From Candidatus Dadabacteria bacterium (GTDB lineage Bacteria > J088): DNA of 12,392 nucleotides. The stretch is taken from assembly GCA_003695505.1 (NCBI GenBank), contig RFIY01000210.1, positions 1 to 12,392 on the forward strand, given 5' to 3'. A model generated the notes under the pieces. That model was not told the origin of the DNA, did no database searches, and saw nothing but the letters and a program-made list of their open reading frames with translations. Every line of letters begins with the position of its first letter. Position 1 is the stretch's first letter. Shown piece after piece: positions 6,132-12,392 of this stretch. Both the position numbers and the translations under genes were made by a program.

Positions 6132-8381
6132 GTGTTCGAGCGCATCTCCGACTGGATCGCAGGTCTTGTCGTCGCCGCGCCGCGGCGGCTGATCATCGCC
6201 AGTCTGTTGCTCACGGCCGCGCTCGGTGTGTTCTCGTACAGGATTCACATTCTCGATGACCTGACGCGGGTCATTCCCGAGTCGTCGCCTGTACGTCAGG
6301 CCATGACTCGGCTCGAACAGACCTTTGGCCCATCCGAGACCGTCGTGATCATGGCGACGGCGCCGGGTGGCGACATTTTCGAAGCTGACTTTCTTGGCCG
6401 CCTGCAGCGATTTACGACAGCGCTTGCTGCGCAGCGGCCATTTATGCGCGTGCAGGGGCTTGCGACCCTGAACATCTATGAACGCGACGAAGAGGGCACG
6501 CTGAAACCGCGGCCGATTCTCGACCGCGCGCCCGCATCAGACAGTGACGTGACCCGGATCCGCCAGGATGTTCTTGGCGATGCGGATATCTCACGGGCGT
6601 TCGTCTCTCGTGACCGGGCCCACACCGCGATCTACGTTGATCCGAAGAAACATTACGCCGACAGCGAAATTCTCGCCGCGATCGAAGCCGCGCGCGCGGA
6701 CGTCGCGCCATTTGAGATCGCGACGACCGGGATGCCGGTTATCCGGGCGGCAACCACGCAGGCGATTCGGCACGACATGGCTGTCATGATTCCGTTTGTC
6801 GTGCTGATCCTGACCGCGTTTCTCGGCTGGACATTCCGCACGGCCACCGGTGTGATCCTGACGGTTCTGATCGTCGGTTTTGCGATTCTTCCGGGTGCCG
6901 GCCTGATGGGCTTGCTCGGCATTCCCATGACCGCGATCAACAACACGTTCCCGGTGCTGATTCTGGCGATCGCATGCGCGGGCGCGATCCATATTCTCAG
7001 CGTCTACTACCGCAGGCTCAAGCAAGGGTTCACGCGCGAGGATGCCGTTCGGTCCGTTGTTGGAGAGCTCACGCTACCGGTGCTGATTGCAGCGATGACG
7101 ACAGCCGTTGGTTTTCTGAGCCTGATGTTGTCGCCGATTCCGCCCATCGGCGTGCTCGGCTGGGTCGTCGCATTGGGCGTCGTCTGGGCGTGGTTTTTGA
7201 GCACATTCGTGTTGCCGGCCGTCCTGTTGCTGTTGCCGATTCCGCGTCGGGTGGTCGACGGCGAGCACCGTGGCGACTGGTTTTTTGAACGTCTTTCGGC
7301 GCTGGTGACGCAGCGTCCGCGAACGGTGCTTCTCGTGATTTCTGTTGGCCTGGTCGTGGTCGCCGCAATGGGTATGCCTCGTCTGACGCGCGAGACGCGG
7401 GTCGAACGATTTTTTTCGGAAGATACGCCCGCGCGTCGCGACGCCGAGCTGATCGACGAAGTCTTTCGTGGCAGTACGCCTCTGGAAGTCATCGTGCATG
7501 CCGATGTGAAACAGGCGGCGGTGCTGCGCCAGGTGGCGACCTTTGCCCGCGCGGTACAGGATCTGCCGCAGGTCGGCTCGGTCGACAGCATCCTGGCAAT
7601 CCTTGAGCGGCTGTTCGAAGGTTTGCTTGGGATGCGCGAAATACCGGATGACGACTTCATGGTCAGTCAGGCGTTGCTGATGTACAGCCTGTCCACGCCA
7701 CCGGAGCAACTGCAGCGCTTCGTCGCGACCGATGAGCAGTCGTTTCGTGTCACGATTCGCATGCCGAATCTTGCACCGGACGAACTCGAAGGCGTACTGA
7801 AGCAGGTTCGTGCGCTGGCTGACAAGCATTTGACCGGTCTCGACGTGGAAATGACGGGCAAGGCGCTGTTCTTGTCCGAGCTGAGTGCGATGGTCGTATC
7901 ATCCGCGATGCGCAGTGTACTGTTCAGTCTCGGGCTGGTCTTTTTGATCTGCCTGATCACCTTCCGGTCCCTGTCCGCTGGACTCGAAGGGATGGCGCCG
8001 CTGGCCGTAGCCGTCCTGGGCGTCTTTGGGACGATGGGGCTGCTCGGGATCCCGCTGACAATCGCGTCGGCACTGGTGTCCGCGATCGTGATTGGTGTCG
8101 GCGTCGACTATGGCGTCCATGTCCTGTCGCGCTGGAGCCTGCACCACGGAACCGACCTGGAGCATCGGGTGTCCGAAACGATAGCCGAGGTCGGTCGGCC
8201 GATTCTGCTCAATGCCGTCGCCGTCGGTTTTGGTCTTGGCGTGCTGTCACTGAGTCAGTTTCAACCGATCCAGCATCTCGGTATGCTGTCGGTACTGGCG
8301 ATGGCGACATCGTCATTCGGTGCATTGCTCGTCATTCCGGCGTTGAAGATGCTTCGCAAACCGCAAGGAGATTCTCAATGA
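6132..8381 (+). CDS. RND-superfamily (MMPL-type) exporter, probably of a lipid-like cargo
   Basis: A 749-residue inner-membrane protein with the duplicated RND layout. It has one span near 19-36, a periplasmic domain (about 37-213), five spans (about 217-370), a seventh span (about 398-416), a second periplasmic domain (about 417-590) and five final spans (about 594-740). Its length and single pair of periplasmic domains fit the MMPL/COG1033 exporters rather than the roughly 1000-residue AcrB pumps. The second half keeps a GVDYG motif (D659-Y660) in the span where the family carries proton-relay residues. The matching place in the first half reads ACAGAIH (A283, G284), without the acidic residue. 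The GTG start has AAGGGG 6 nt before it. The stop overlaps the next start by 4 bp (ATGA), coupling it to the LolA-like protein, its likely periplasmic partner. Cargo is unknown; lipid or lipoprotein export is inferred from the neighbours. Confidence 0.88.
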   Translation: MFERISDWIAGLVVAAPRRLIIASLLLTAALGVFSYRIHILDDLTRVIPESSPVRQAMTRLEQTFGPSETVVIMATAPGGDIFEADFLGRLQRFTTALAAQRPFMRVQGLATLNIYERDEEGTLKPRPILDRAPASDSDVTRIRQDVLGDADISRAFVSRDRAHTAIYVDPKKHYADSEILAAIEAARADVAPFEIATTGMPVIRAATTQAIRHDMAVMIPFVVLILTAFLGWTFRTATGVILTVLIVGFAILPGAGLMGLLGIPMTAINNTFPVLILAIACAGAIHILSVYYRRLKQGFTREDAVRSVVGELTLPVLIAAMTTAVGFLSLMLSPIPPIGVLGWVVALGVVWAWFLSTFVLPAVLLLLPIPRRVVDGEHRGDWFFERLSALVTQRPRTVLLVISVGLVVVAAMGMPRLTRETRVERFFSEDTPARRDAELIDEVFRGSTPLEVIVHADVKQAAVLRQVATFARAVQDLPQVGSVDSILAILERLFEGLLGMREIPDDDFMVSQALLMYSLSTPPEQLQRFVATDEQSFRVTIRMPNLAPDELEGVLKQVRALADKHLTGLDVEMTGKALFLSELSAMVVSSAMRSVLFSLGLVFLICLITFRSLSAGLEGMAPLAVAVLGVFGTMGLLGIPLTIASALVSAIVIGVGVDYGVHVLSRWSLHHGTDLEHRVSETIAEVGRPILLNAVAVGFGLGVLSLSQFQPIQHLGMLSVLAMATSSFGALLVIPALKMLRKPQGDSQ

Positions 8382-9139
8382 TTCGCACCGCAGTACTCCT
8401 GTTCGTCGGGCTGTTCACTGCAACGTTCGCCCAGGCGGCGCTGCCAGATGTCCAGTCGCTGCTGGCCGATGCCTACAATGGCAAGGGCCCATCGTCGATG
8501 CAGGCGCAGATGACGATGACGCTTGTCGATGCGGGCGGCAAGTCCGTGGACCGTACACTGCAGATTCGCCGGGCCGGGAACGACCGTCAGATCGTCTGGT
8601 TCGAATCGCCCGCCAACATGAAGGGCACAGGCTTCCTGCGTCTCGTCGAAGGCGGAACCGAGAAGATGTGGCTCTATCTGCCGGCCTTCAAGAAGCTCGA
8701 GCGGATCGGCGCCACCGACAAGAAGCGCCCGTTCCTCGGATCTGATTTCGCGTATGCCGACATGGCGCCGCATAATCTGTCCGATTACAGCGCAAAAATT
8801 CTTGGCGAAGGTGAACTGGACGGGCGCAAGGTGATCCACGTCGAGCTGACACTGAAAAATCAGGAGTCCGATGCGCTGTACGGCAAGATCGTCTCGTATA
8901 TCGACGCGGAAACCCATCATGTGTTGCGCGAGGATCTGTACGATCGCGCCGGCGACCTGATCAAGCAGAAATCCTATGCGAGCTGGACAAAGGTCGGCGC
9001 GTACGACATTCCGCTGACGGTCGAAATGAAGAATATGCAGAACGACCACATCACGCGATTGACGATGGCCGATGTCAAGGTCGATCAGAAGATCGCCGAT
9101 CGTGTCTTTTCGACCAAGTTTCTGCAAAAAGCACGCTGA
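8378..9139 (+). CDS. LolA-like periplasmic 'outer membrane lipoprotein-sorting' family protein
   Basis: This 253-residue protein has a clear signal peptide (hydrophobic 5-17, likely cut after AQA at residue 20), so it is periplasmic. There is no lipobox cysteine at the cleavage point, so it should be soluble. Characteristic family patterns are MKGTGFL (81-87), MWLYLPA (97-103) and RPFLGSDFAYADM (117-129), typical of the proteins annotated 'outer membrane lipoprotein-sorting protein' (LolA-like fold) that accompany RND exporters. The fold is expected to be a half-open beta-barrel that holds an acyl chain. AAGGAG (8365-8370) is 7 nt before the ATG, and the start overlaps the RND stop by 4 bp. 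It most likely takes cargo from the RND protein and carries it across the periplasm. It is not the housekeeping LolA, which is shorter and not found with such a pump. Confidence 0.85.
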   Translation: MIRTAVLLFVGLFTATFAQAALPDVQSLLADAYNGKGPSSMQAQMTMTLVDAGGKSVDRTLQIRRAGNDRQIVWFESPANMKGTGFLRLVEGGTEKMWLYLPAFKKLERIGATDKKRPFLGSDFAYADMAPHNLSDYSAKILGEGELDGRKVIHVELTLKNQESDALYGKIVSYIDAETHHVLREDLYDRAGDLIKQKSYASWTKVGAYDIPLTVEMKNMQNDHITRLTMADVKVDQKIADRVFSTKFLQKAR

Positions 9140-9199
9140 TCGCCGCGCACGCACAGTCGCCGCGTTGAAGCCTTGGGTTCTCCGTGCGACACTGTCGGA

Positions 9200-10459
9200 A
9201 TGAAACTGCGTTTTGCATTCCTGTTGGTGCTGTTCGCTTCCGGATCTGCTGCGGCATCGGAGCAGCCGTGGTCGCTGAGCGGCTACATTGCGCCGCAGCT
9301 TCGCGTCTGGTTTGATGGCGGAACGCCGACCGCGGGCATGGCGGCCGCCCCTGATGCGCGGCTGCAACTGGATGTCGCGCCAAACGATCTGATCGAGGCC
9401 CGTGTCGCGACGGATCTGGATCTGCGCGCCCGCGAGCAGTTCGAAACCGATATCGACCTGCGTGAACTATGGGTTCGGGCCTGGACCGGTGACGTATCGC
9501 TGACGCTGGGGCGGCAGCTCTTTTCGTGGGGGTCGATTGGTCGCTTTGGTGTCATCGATGTCCTCAATGCGCAGCAACTGGTCGATACGACCCAGGCGTG
9601 GGACGATCGCAAGCGCGGCGCGGACGCCTTCGCCGCCTCGTGGGATGCACCGGTCGGCACGTTCGATGCGATCTGGCTGATCACCCCGCGGCGCGCTGAA
9701 CTCGGTTCGGACAGCCCGTTCGTTCCGGCTCGCGCAGAGGCAGGACCGGCATCCGCCGTCGATCGCGCTGCCGTCGCGCCCGATGCCCCGCGTTTCGATT
9801 TGTCGCACGCCCAGGGGGCGCTGCGTGGCTATTTTTCGCTGGATCGCGCCGATGTTGGTCTGGAAACAGCGACGCTCCTCGATCAGAATGGGACGGTCCG
9901 GTTGTCACCGCAGCCCGGCGTGCGCTATCCGCGCTGGACGATGGTCGCGGCTGAGGCTTCTGTTCCCCTGCTCGAAGGCTTCAGCCTCGCGCTTGAAGCG
10001 ATGTATGCGCTGAGCCACGCCGACCGTGGCGGCAACGATCCGCTTGTGCCGAATGACCGCATCCAGGCTGGTGCGCGCCTGCGTGGGTTCCTGAGTACGT
10101 CTGTGCAAGCAGAACTTGGTGCAGTCGATCACGAAATCATGGCGGCCGGTGCGACGGGCGAAACGGCGGCCGAGCGAGCGCTCGCGCTGCCGTTCGGCAA
10201 TCCATGGTTGCAGCTTGCGCGCCGCATGGCGTGGATCAACCTCGCCTGGCGATTTGGCGATGCGATGCATACGCTCGGCCTGACGTGGTTGACGGAGCTG
10301 GATCGATCCGGCCATATGATCGAGCCGACCATGAAACTGTTTGTGCTGGATGGGCTGACAGTCGAGGCTGGCGCGCAGGTCTTCGTCGGTACAACGTCAG
10401 GAATCGGCCGTCTCGACGACAGATCGAATCTGTATGCCTCGTTGCGAATGGATTTTTGA
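9200..10459 (+). CDS. Probable outer-membrane beta-barrel protein partnered with the RND/LolA-like pair
   Basis: A 419-residue secreted protein: signal peptide at 1-19 (AFLLVLFASGSAAA), then alternating strands with aromatic girdles and a terminal phenylalanine (LYASLRMDF), the usual signal for outer-membrane barrel insertion. The segment at 104-124 (GRQLFSWGSIGRFGVIDVLN) resembles the conserved GRQ...WG...DVLNP motif of DUF1302-like and related porin-type proteins found beside RND exporters and LolA-like proteins. The ATG at 9200 is chosen because the signal peptide starts there; its ribosome binding site is weak (only GGA close by), so translation may depend on its neighbours. The gene follows the LolA-like gene after 60 bp without a terminator and overlaps the glutaredoxin start by one base. 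It may be the outer-membrane end of a three-part export route. The exact family is uncertain. Confidence 0.72.
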   Translation: MKLRFAFLLVLFASGSAAASEQPWSLSGYIAPQLRVWFDGGTPTAGMAAAPDARLQLDVAPNDLIEARVATDLDLRAREQFETDIDLRELWVRAWTGDVSLTLGRQLFSWGSIGRFGVIDVLNAQQLVDTTQAWDDRKRGADAFAASWDAPVGTFDAIWLITPRRAELGSDSPFVPARAEAGPASAVDRAAVAPDAPRFDLSHAQGALRGYFSLDRADVGLETATLLDQNGTVRLSPQPGVRYPRWTMVAAEASVPLLEGFSLALEAMYALSHADRGGNDPLVPNDRIQAGARLRGFLSTSVQAELGAVDHEIMAAGATGETAAERALALPFGNPWLQLARRMAWINLAWRFGDAMHTLGLTWLTELDRSGHMIEPTMKLFVLDGLTVEAGAQVFVGTTSGIGRLDDRSNLYASLRMDF

Positions 10460-10734
10460 TGAGTCCCGAAGAAGCAGCTTCACAAGAATGGCCCGACGAT
10501 GGTCGCTTCCGCGTCTTCAGCGCCAGCTACTGCGGTTATTGCCGCGCGGCCCTCGCGGCGCTGCGCGATGGAGGCTTCGACGTCGATGTGTACGATGTGA
10601 CCGTGAATCGGCGGGCGCGAAAGGTGTTGCAGGAGCGTACCGGCATGCGTACGGTGCCGCAGATCTGGCACGGCGCGACCTTTGTCGGCGGCTACTCGGA
10701 GCTCGTGCCGTATCTGGCCCGGCTGGAGTCGTGA
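10459..10734 (+). CDS. Glutaredoxin (dithiol CGYC type)
   Basis: Small thiol-disulfide exchange protein using glutathione, 91 residues, cytoplasmic. It has the active-site Y24-C25-G26-Y27-C28, the cis-proline T65-V66-P67 and the glycine pair G77-G78 that binds glutathione, followed by the SEL motif; this order and spacing match GrxC/GrxA-like proteins of 80-90 residues. CGYC replaces the more common CPYC, a change seen in natural glutaredoxins. About 15 acidic/polar residues precede the fold. The ATG overlaps the barrel stop in TGATG, and there is no good ribosome binding site, so translation should depend on coupling. It is 1 bp from the next gene. A link to the envelope module is not obvious, and co-transcription may be only convenience. 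Confidence 0.9.
   Translation: MSPEEAASQEWPDDGRFRVFSASYCGYCRAALAALRDGGFDVDVYDVTVNRRARKVLQERTGMRTVPQIWHGATFVGGYSELVPYLARLES
10725..10728 (+). promoter_or_regulatory. Ribosome binding site deciding a GTG start for the MoxR gene
   Basis: GGAG lies inside the last codons of the glutaredoxin gene, 7 nt before the GTG at 10736. The longer reading from 10682 lacks such a site and would give an atypical Ser/Arg-rich amino end. Confidence 0.55.
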
Positions 10735-10735
10735 C

Positions 10736-11674
10736 GTGACGCTGCAGCAACGCGTGCGTGACGCCGAGGAGGCGATCGCCCAGGTGTACCTGGGCCATCC
10801 GCGTGCAATCCGGCAGGCGACACTGACCGTACTGAGCGGCGGACACCTGCTGATCGAAGACGTTCCGGGCATCGGCAAGACGACCCTTGCCCTCGCGTTG
10901 GCGCGCGTGCTTGATCTGCCGTTTCACCGGATCCAGATGACGTCAGACATGCTCCCCGCGGATGTGATCGGCGTATCTGTCTGGAACCCCGACGCGCGGG
11001 AGTTCGAATTTCGCCCTGGGCCGATTTTCGCGAACGTCCTGCTCGTTGACGAGTTGAACCGCGCGACACCACGCACACAGAGCGCATTGCTGGAGGCCAT
11101 GGCTGAAGGCCGGGTGAGTTCAGATGGTCGGACGCTCGACCTGCCGCAGCCGTATGTGGTGCTCGCGACACAGAATCCCGTGGAACAGTTTGGGACGTTT
11201 CCGTTGCCCGAGAGCCAGCTCGACCGCTTTCTGATGCGCATTCAGCTTGGCTACCCCGCGCTCGACGACGAAATCGAAATGTTGCAACGGAAGCGGTATG
11301 GTCACCCGGTCGACGCCTTGCCCAGCCATTTGTCCGGCGACATGGTACTGGAGGCTCGCGCTGCCGTAGACGCGGTGACGATGCATCCAGATGTCGCCGC
11401 CTACATCGCACGGATCGTACACGAAACGCGCGAAAGTCCCGAAGTCCTGGCCGGCGTCAGCCCACGCGGCGCGCTGGCGCTGTCACAGGTTGCGCGTGCT
11501 GCCGCCTGGCTCGACGGGCGCGACTTTGTCACGCCCACGGATGTCTATGACCACGCGATTTCTGTGTGTGCGCACCGTCTCGTGCTGGCCGGGCAGGAGG
11601 GCGAGCACATCGCCTCGCGCCTGCAGGAAGCCGTCATGGAGCGCCTGCTCGAAGCCGTACCGGCCCCGATCTGA
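10736..11674 (+). CDS. MoxR-type AAA+ ATPase
   Basis: A 312-residue ATPase of the MoxR branch, chaperone-like proteins that help mature metalloenzymes or remodel complexes. It has Walker A EDVPGIGKT (41-49, K48), Walker B LLVDE (102-106) followed by LNRA, sensor-1 ATQNP (N147) with the family signature EQFGTFPLPESQLDRF, and a C-terminal lid with SPRGAL. Family members usually read GxAKT or GIGKT and are 300-330 residues, so it looks complete. The GTG start has GGAG 7 nt upstream and lies 1 bp after the glutaredoxin stop. MoxR genes normally sit beside a DUF58 protein and von Willebrand factor A-domain proteins; none is present here, and the next gene is an RNA methyltransferase joined by a TGATG overlap. 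Its client is unknown. Confidence 0.92.
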   Translation: MTLQQRVRDAEEAIAQVYLGHPRAIRQATLTVLSGGHLLIEDVPGIGKTTLALALARVLDLPFHRIQMTSDMLPADVIGVSVWNPDAREFEFRPGPIFANVLLVDELNRATPRTQSALLEAMAEGRVSSDGRTLDLPQPYVVLATQNPVEQFGTFPLPESQLDRFLMRIQLGYPALDDEIEMLQRKRYGHPVDALPSHLSGDMVLEARAAVDAVTMHPDVAAYIARIVHETRESPEVLAGVSPRGALALSQVARAAAWLDGRDFVTPTDVYDHAISVCAHRLVLAGQEGEHIASRLQEAVMERLLEAVPAPI

Positions 11675-12392
11675 TGGCCGACACTGTCCGGCTGACCGTC
11701 GAACGGCTGGCCGATACGGGCGAAGGGATCGGGCGCTGGCGCGATGGGCGGATCTGCTTCGTTCCCGCCGTGTTGCCCGGAGAGTGCGTCGAAGTCGTGA
11801 GCGTCGAGGAGCGGGCCCGGCTGGTACGAGGGCGCGTTCAGGCCGTCATTAAGGCTGCACCCGAACGGATCGAACCGGATTGTCCCGCGTTCGGAACCTG
11901 CGGCGGTTGCGACTGGCGCATGGTAAACGAGCATATCCAGTGCCAGTGGCGTCGAGACCTGTTGCAACAGCAGCTCGAACATCGCGGGTTCACGGTTGCT
12001 GTCGGGGAACTCCGACCCTCGGCTGGGCGGCGTTGCCGCGTGCAGGTGGAGCATCGGGATGGGCAGTGGGGATTCCTCGCCCGGCGCAGCAAGCAGCTCG
12101 TGCCCACCGGGAAATGTCCGGCAATGGAACCGGCACTCGAAGCTGTTGTCGCCGCATTTGCGCAATTGCGACCCGTTTACCATGGGCGCATCCACTGGCG
12201 CTGCGACGAACGCGGAACAATCAGCGCGATCTGCGGCCCTGCCGATGACGCGGACAGTTTGTACAGTGCCTTGCTGGAAGCCGGCGCGTCTGGCGCGGTG
12301 ATCGGAAGGCGGTCATTCGGAGATCCGGCGTTTCAGTACAGCGTGGCTGGTGTTCGTCTGGTCGCGCCGCCTCACGCGTTCACACAGGTCAA
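11674..12392 (+). CDS. TRAM-domain [4Fe-4S] uracil-5 RNA methyltransferase, RlmD/RumA-like (N-terminal part)
   Basis: Reads open from an ATG in a TGATG overlap with the MoxR stop to the right edge, 239 full codons; the SAM-binding catalytic half is outside the window. Residues 1-60 look like a TRAM RNA-binding domain (LTVERLADTGEGIGRW, FVPAVLPGE, GRVQAVI). Four cysteines fit the iron-sulfur site of RlmD: C70-x5-C76-x2-C79 and C148 in a GKCP context. The fragment ends with PHAFTQV, the start of the F-x-Q-x-N segment just before the SAM domain in the TrmA/RlmC/RlmD family. By analogy it adds a methyl group to a uridine in 23S rRNA, as RlmD does at U1939 in E. coli. Which RlmC/RlmD relative it is cannot be settled without the C-terminal half, so no symbol is given. 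Confidence 0.88.
   Translation, partial: MADTVRLTVERLADTGEGIGRWRDGRICFVPAVLPGECVEVVSVEERARLVRGRVQAVIKAAPERIEPDCPAFGTCGGCDWRMVNEHIQCQWRRDLLQQQLEHRGFTVAVGELRPSAGRRCRVQVEHRDGQWGFLARRSKQLVPTGKCPAMEPALEAVVAAFAQLRPVYHGRIHWRCDERGTISAICGPADDADSLYSALLEAGASGAVIGRRSFGDPAFQYSVAGVRLVAPPHAFTQV

Noticed and set aside
7074-7829. 251-residue minus-strand open frame antisense to the RND exporter
   Set aside because: His/Arg/Gln-rich shadow of membrane-span codons with no support.
9173-9199. Start of the barrel gene nine codons upstream
   Set aside because: It is a TTG with no ribosome binding site and would place polar residues before the signal peptide.
8375-9367. 330-residue minus-strand open frame antisense to the LolA-like gene
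   Set aside because: The plus strand has a signal peptide, a strong ribosome binding site and family motifs; the antisense frame is a compositional shadow.
1-12392. Mobile elements, CRISPR arrays, tRNA genes, defence systems or biosynthetic clusters
   Set aside because: I looked for transposase or integrase motifs, terminal repeats, spaced direct repeats and cloverleaf patterns and saw none; gene content and base composition look uniform across the window.

Overview
This is an ordinary-looking stretch of a GC-rich bacterial chromosome. It is densely packed, mostly on the plus strand, with many 1-11 bp gaps or stop/start overlaps. The proteins have a proteobacterial flavour: a Gram-negative envelope module with an RND pump, a LolA-like periplasmic protein and a beta-barrel; Rho with a full leader; a short-type CysE; and an RlmD-type methyltransferase. 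My best guess is a GC-rich gammaproteobacterium, but the lineage cannot be fixed from the sequence alone. I see no tRNA, rRNA, insertion sequence, CRISPR array or integration site.

Layout. (a) 1-2344: the end of a small unidentified protein, a GMC-family flavin oxidoreductase that overlaps it by 8 bp, and an unidentified 196-residue protein 11 bp further on, probably one transcription unit. (b) 2354-3613: nth (endonuclease III, minus strand), convergent with the 196-residue gene and divergent from an orphan single-domain response regulator. The 111-bp gap between nth and the regulator carries back-to-back -10 boxes flanked by a perfect 11-bp inverted repeat. (c) 3661-4344: cysE, serine O-acetyltransferase. 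(d) 4345-4692: a strong sigma70-type promoter directly after the cysE stop, then a leader of about 310 nt with hairpins and a C-rich, G-poor stretch, leading to rho (4693-6099). Rho here has an Asn/Gln/Arg-rich amino-terminal tail. (e) 6132-10456: an RND-superfamily exporter, a LolA-like periplasmic protein overlapping it by 4 bp, and a signal-peptide-bearing probable outer-membrane beta-barrel. Together they look like an inner membrane-periplasm-outer membrane relay, probably for a lipid or other hydrophobic cargo. (f) 10459-12392: glutaredoxin, a MoxR-type AAA ATPase and the first 239 residues of a TRAM/Fe-S uracil-5 RNA methyltransferase, all tightly coupled.

There is no obvious factor-independent terminator from rho to the right edge, so rho, the envelope module and the last three genes could be read from the rho promoter, with internal promoters possible. 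The points most worth a second look are the rho leader with its mutually exclusive pairings and Rho's low-complexity tail, the symmetric nth/response-regulator promoter, the three-part envelope module, and the GMC oxidoreductase with its two unidentified companions. Nothing here amounts to a clearly new defence or mobile system.
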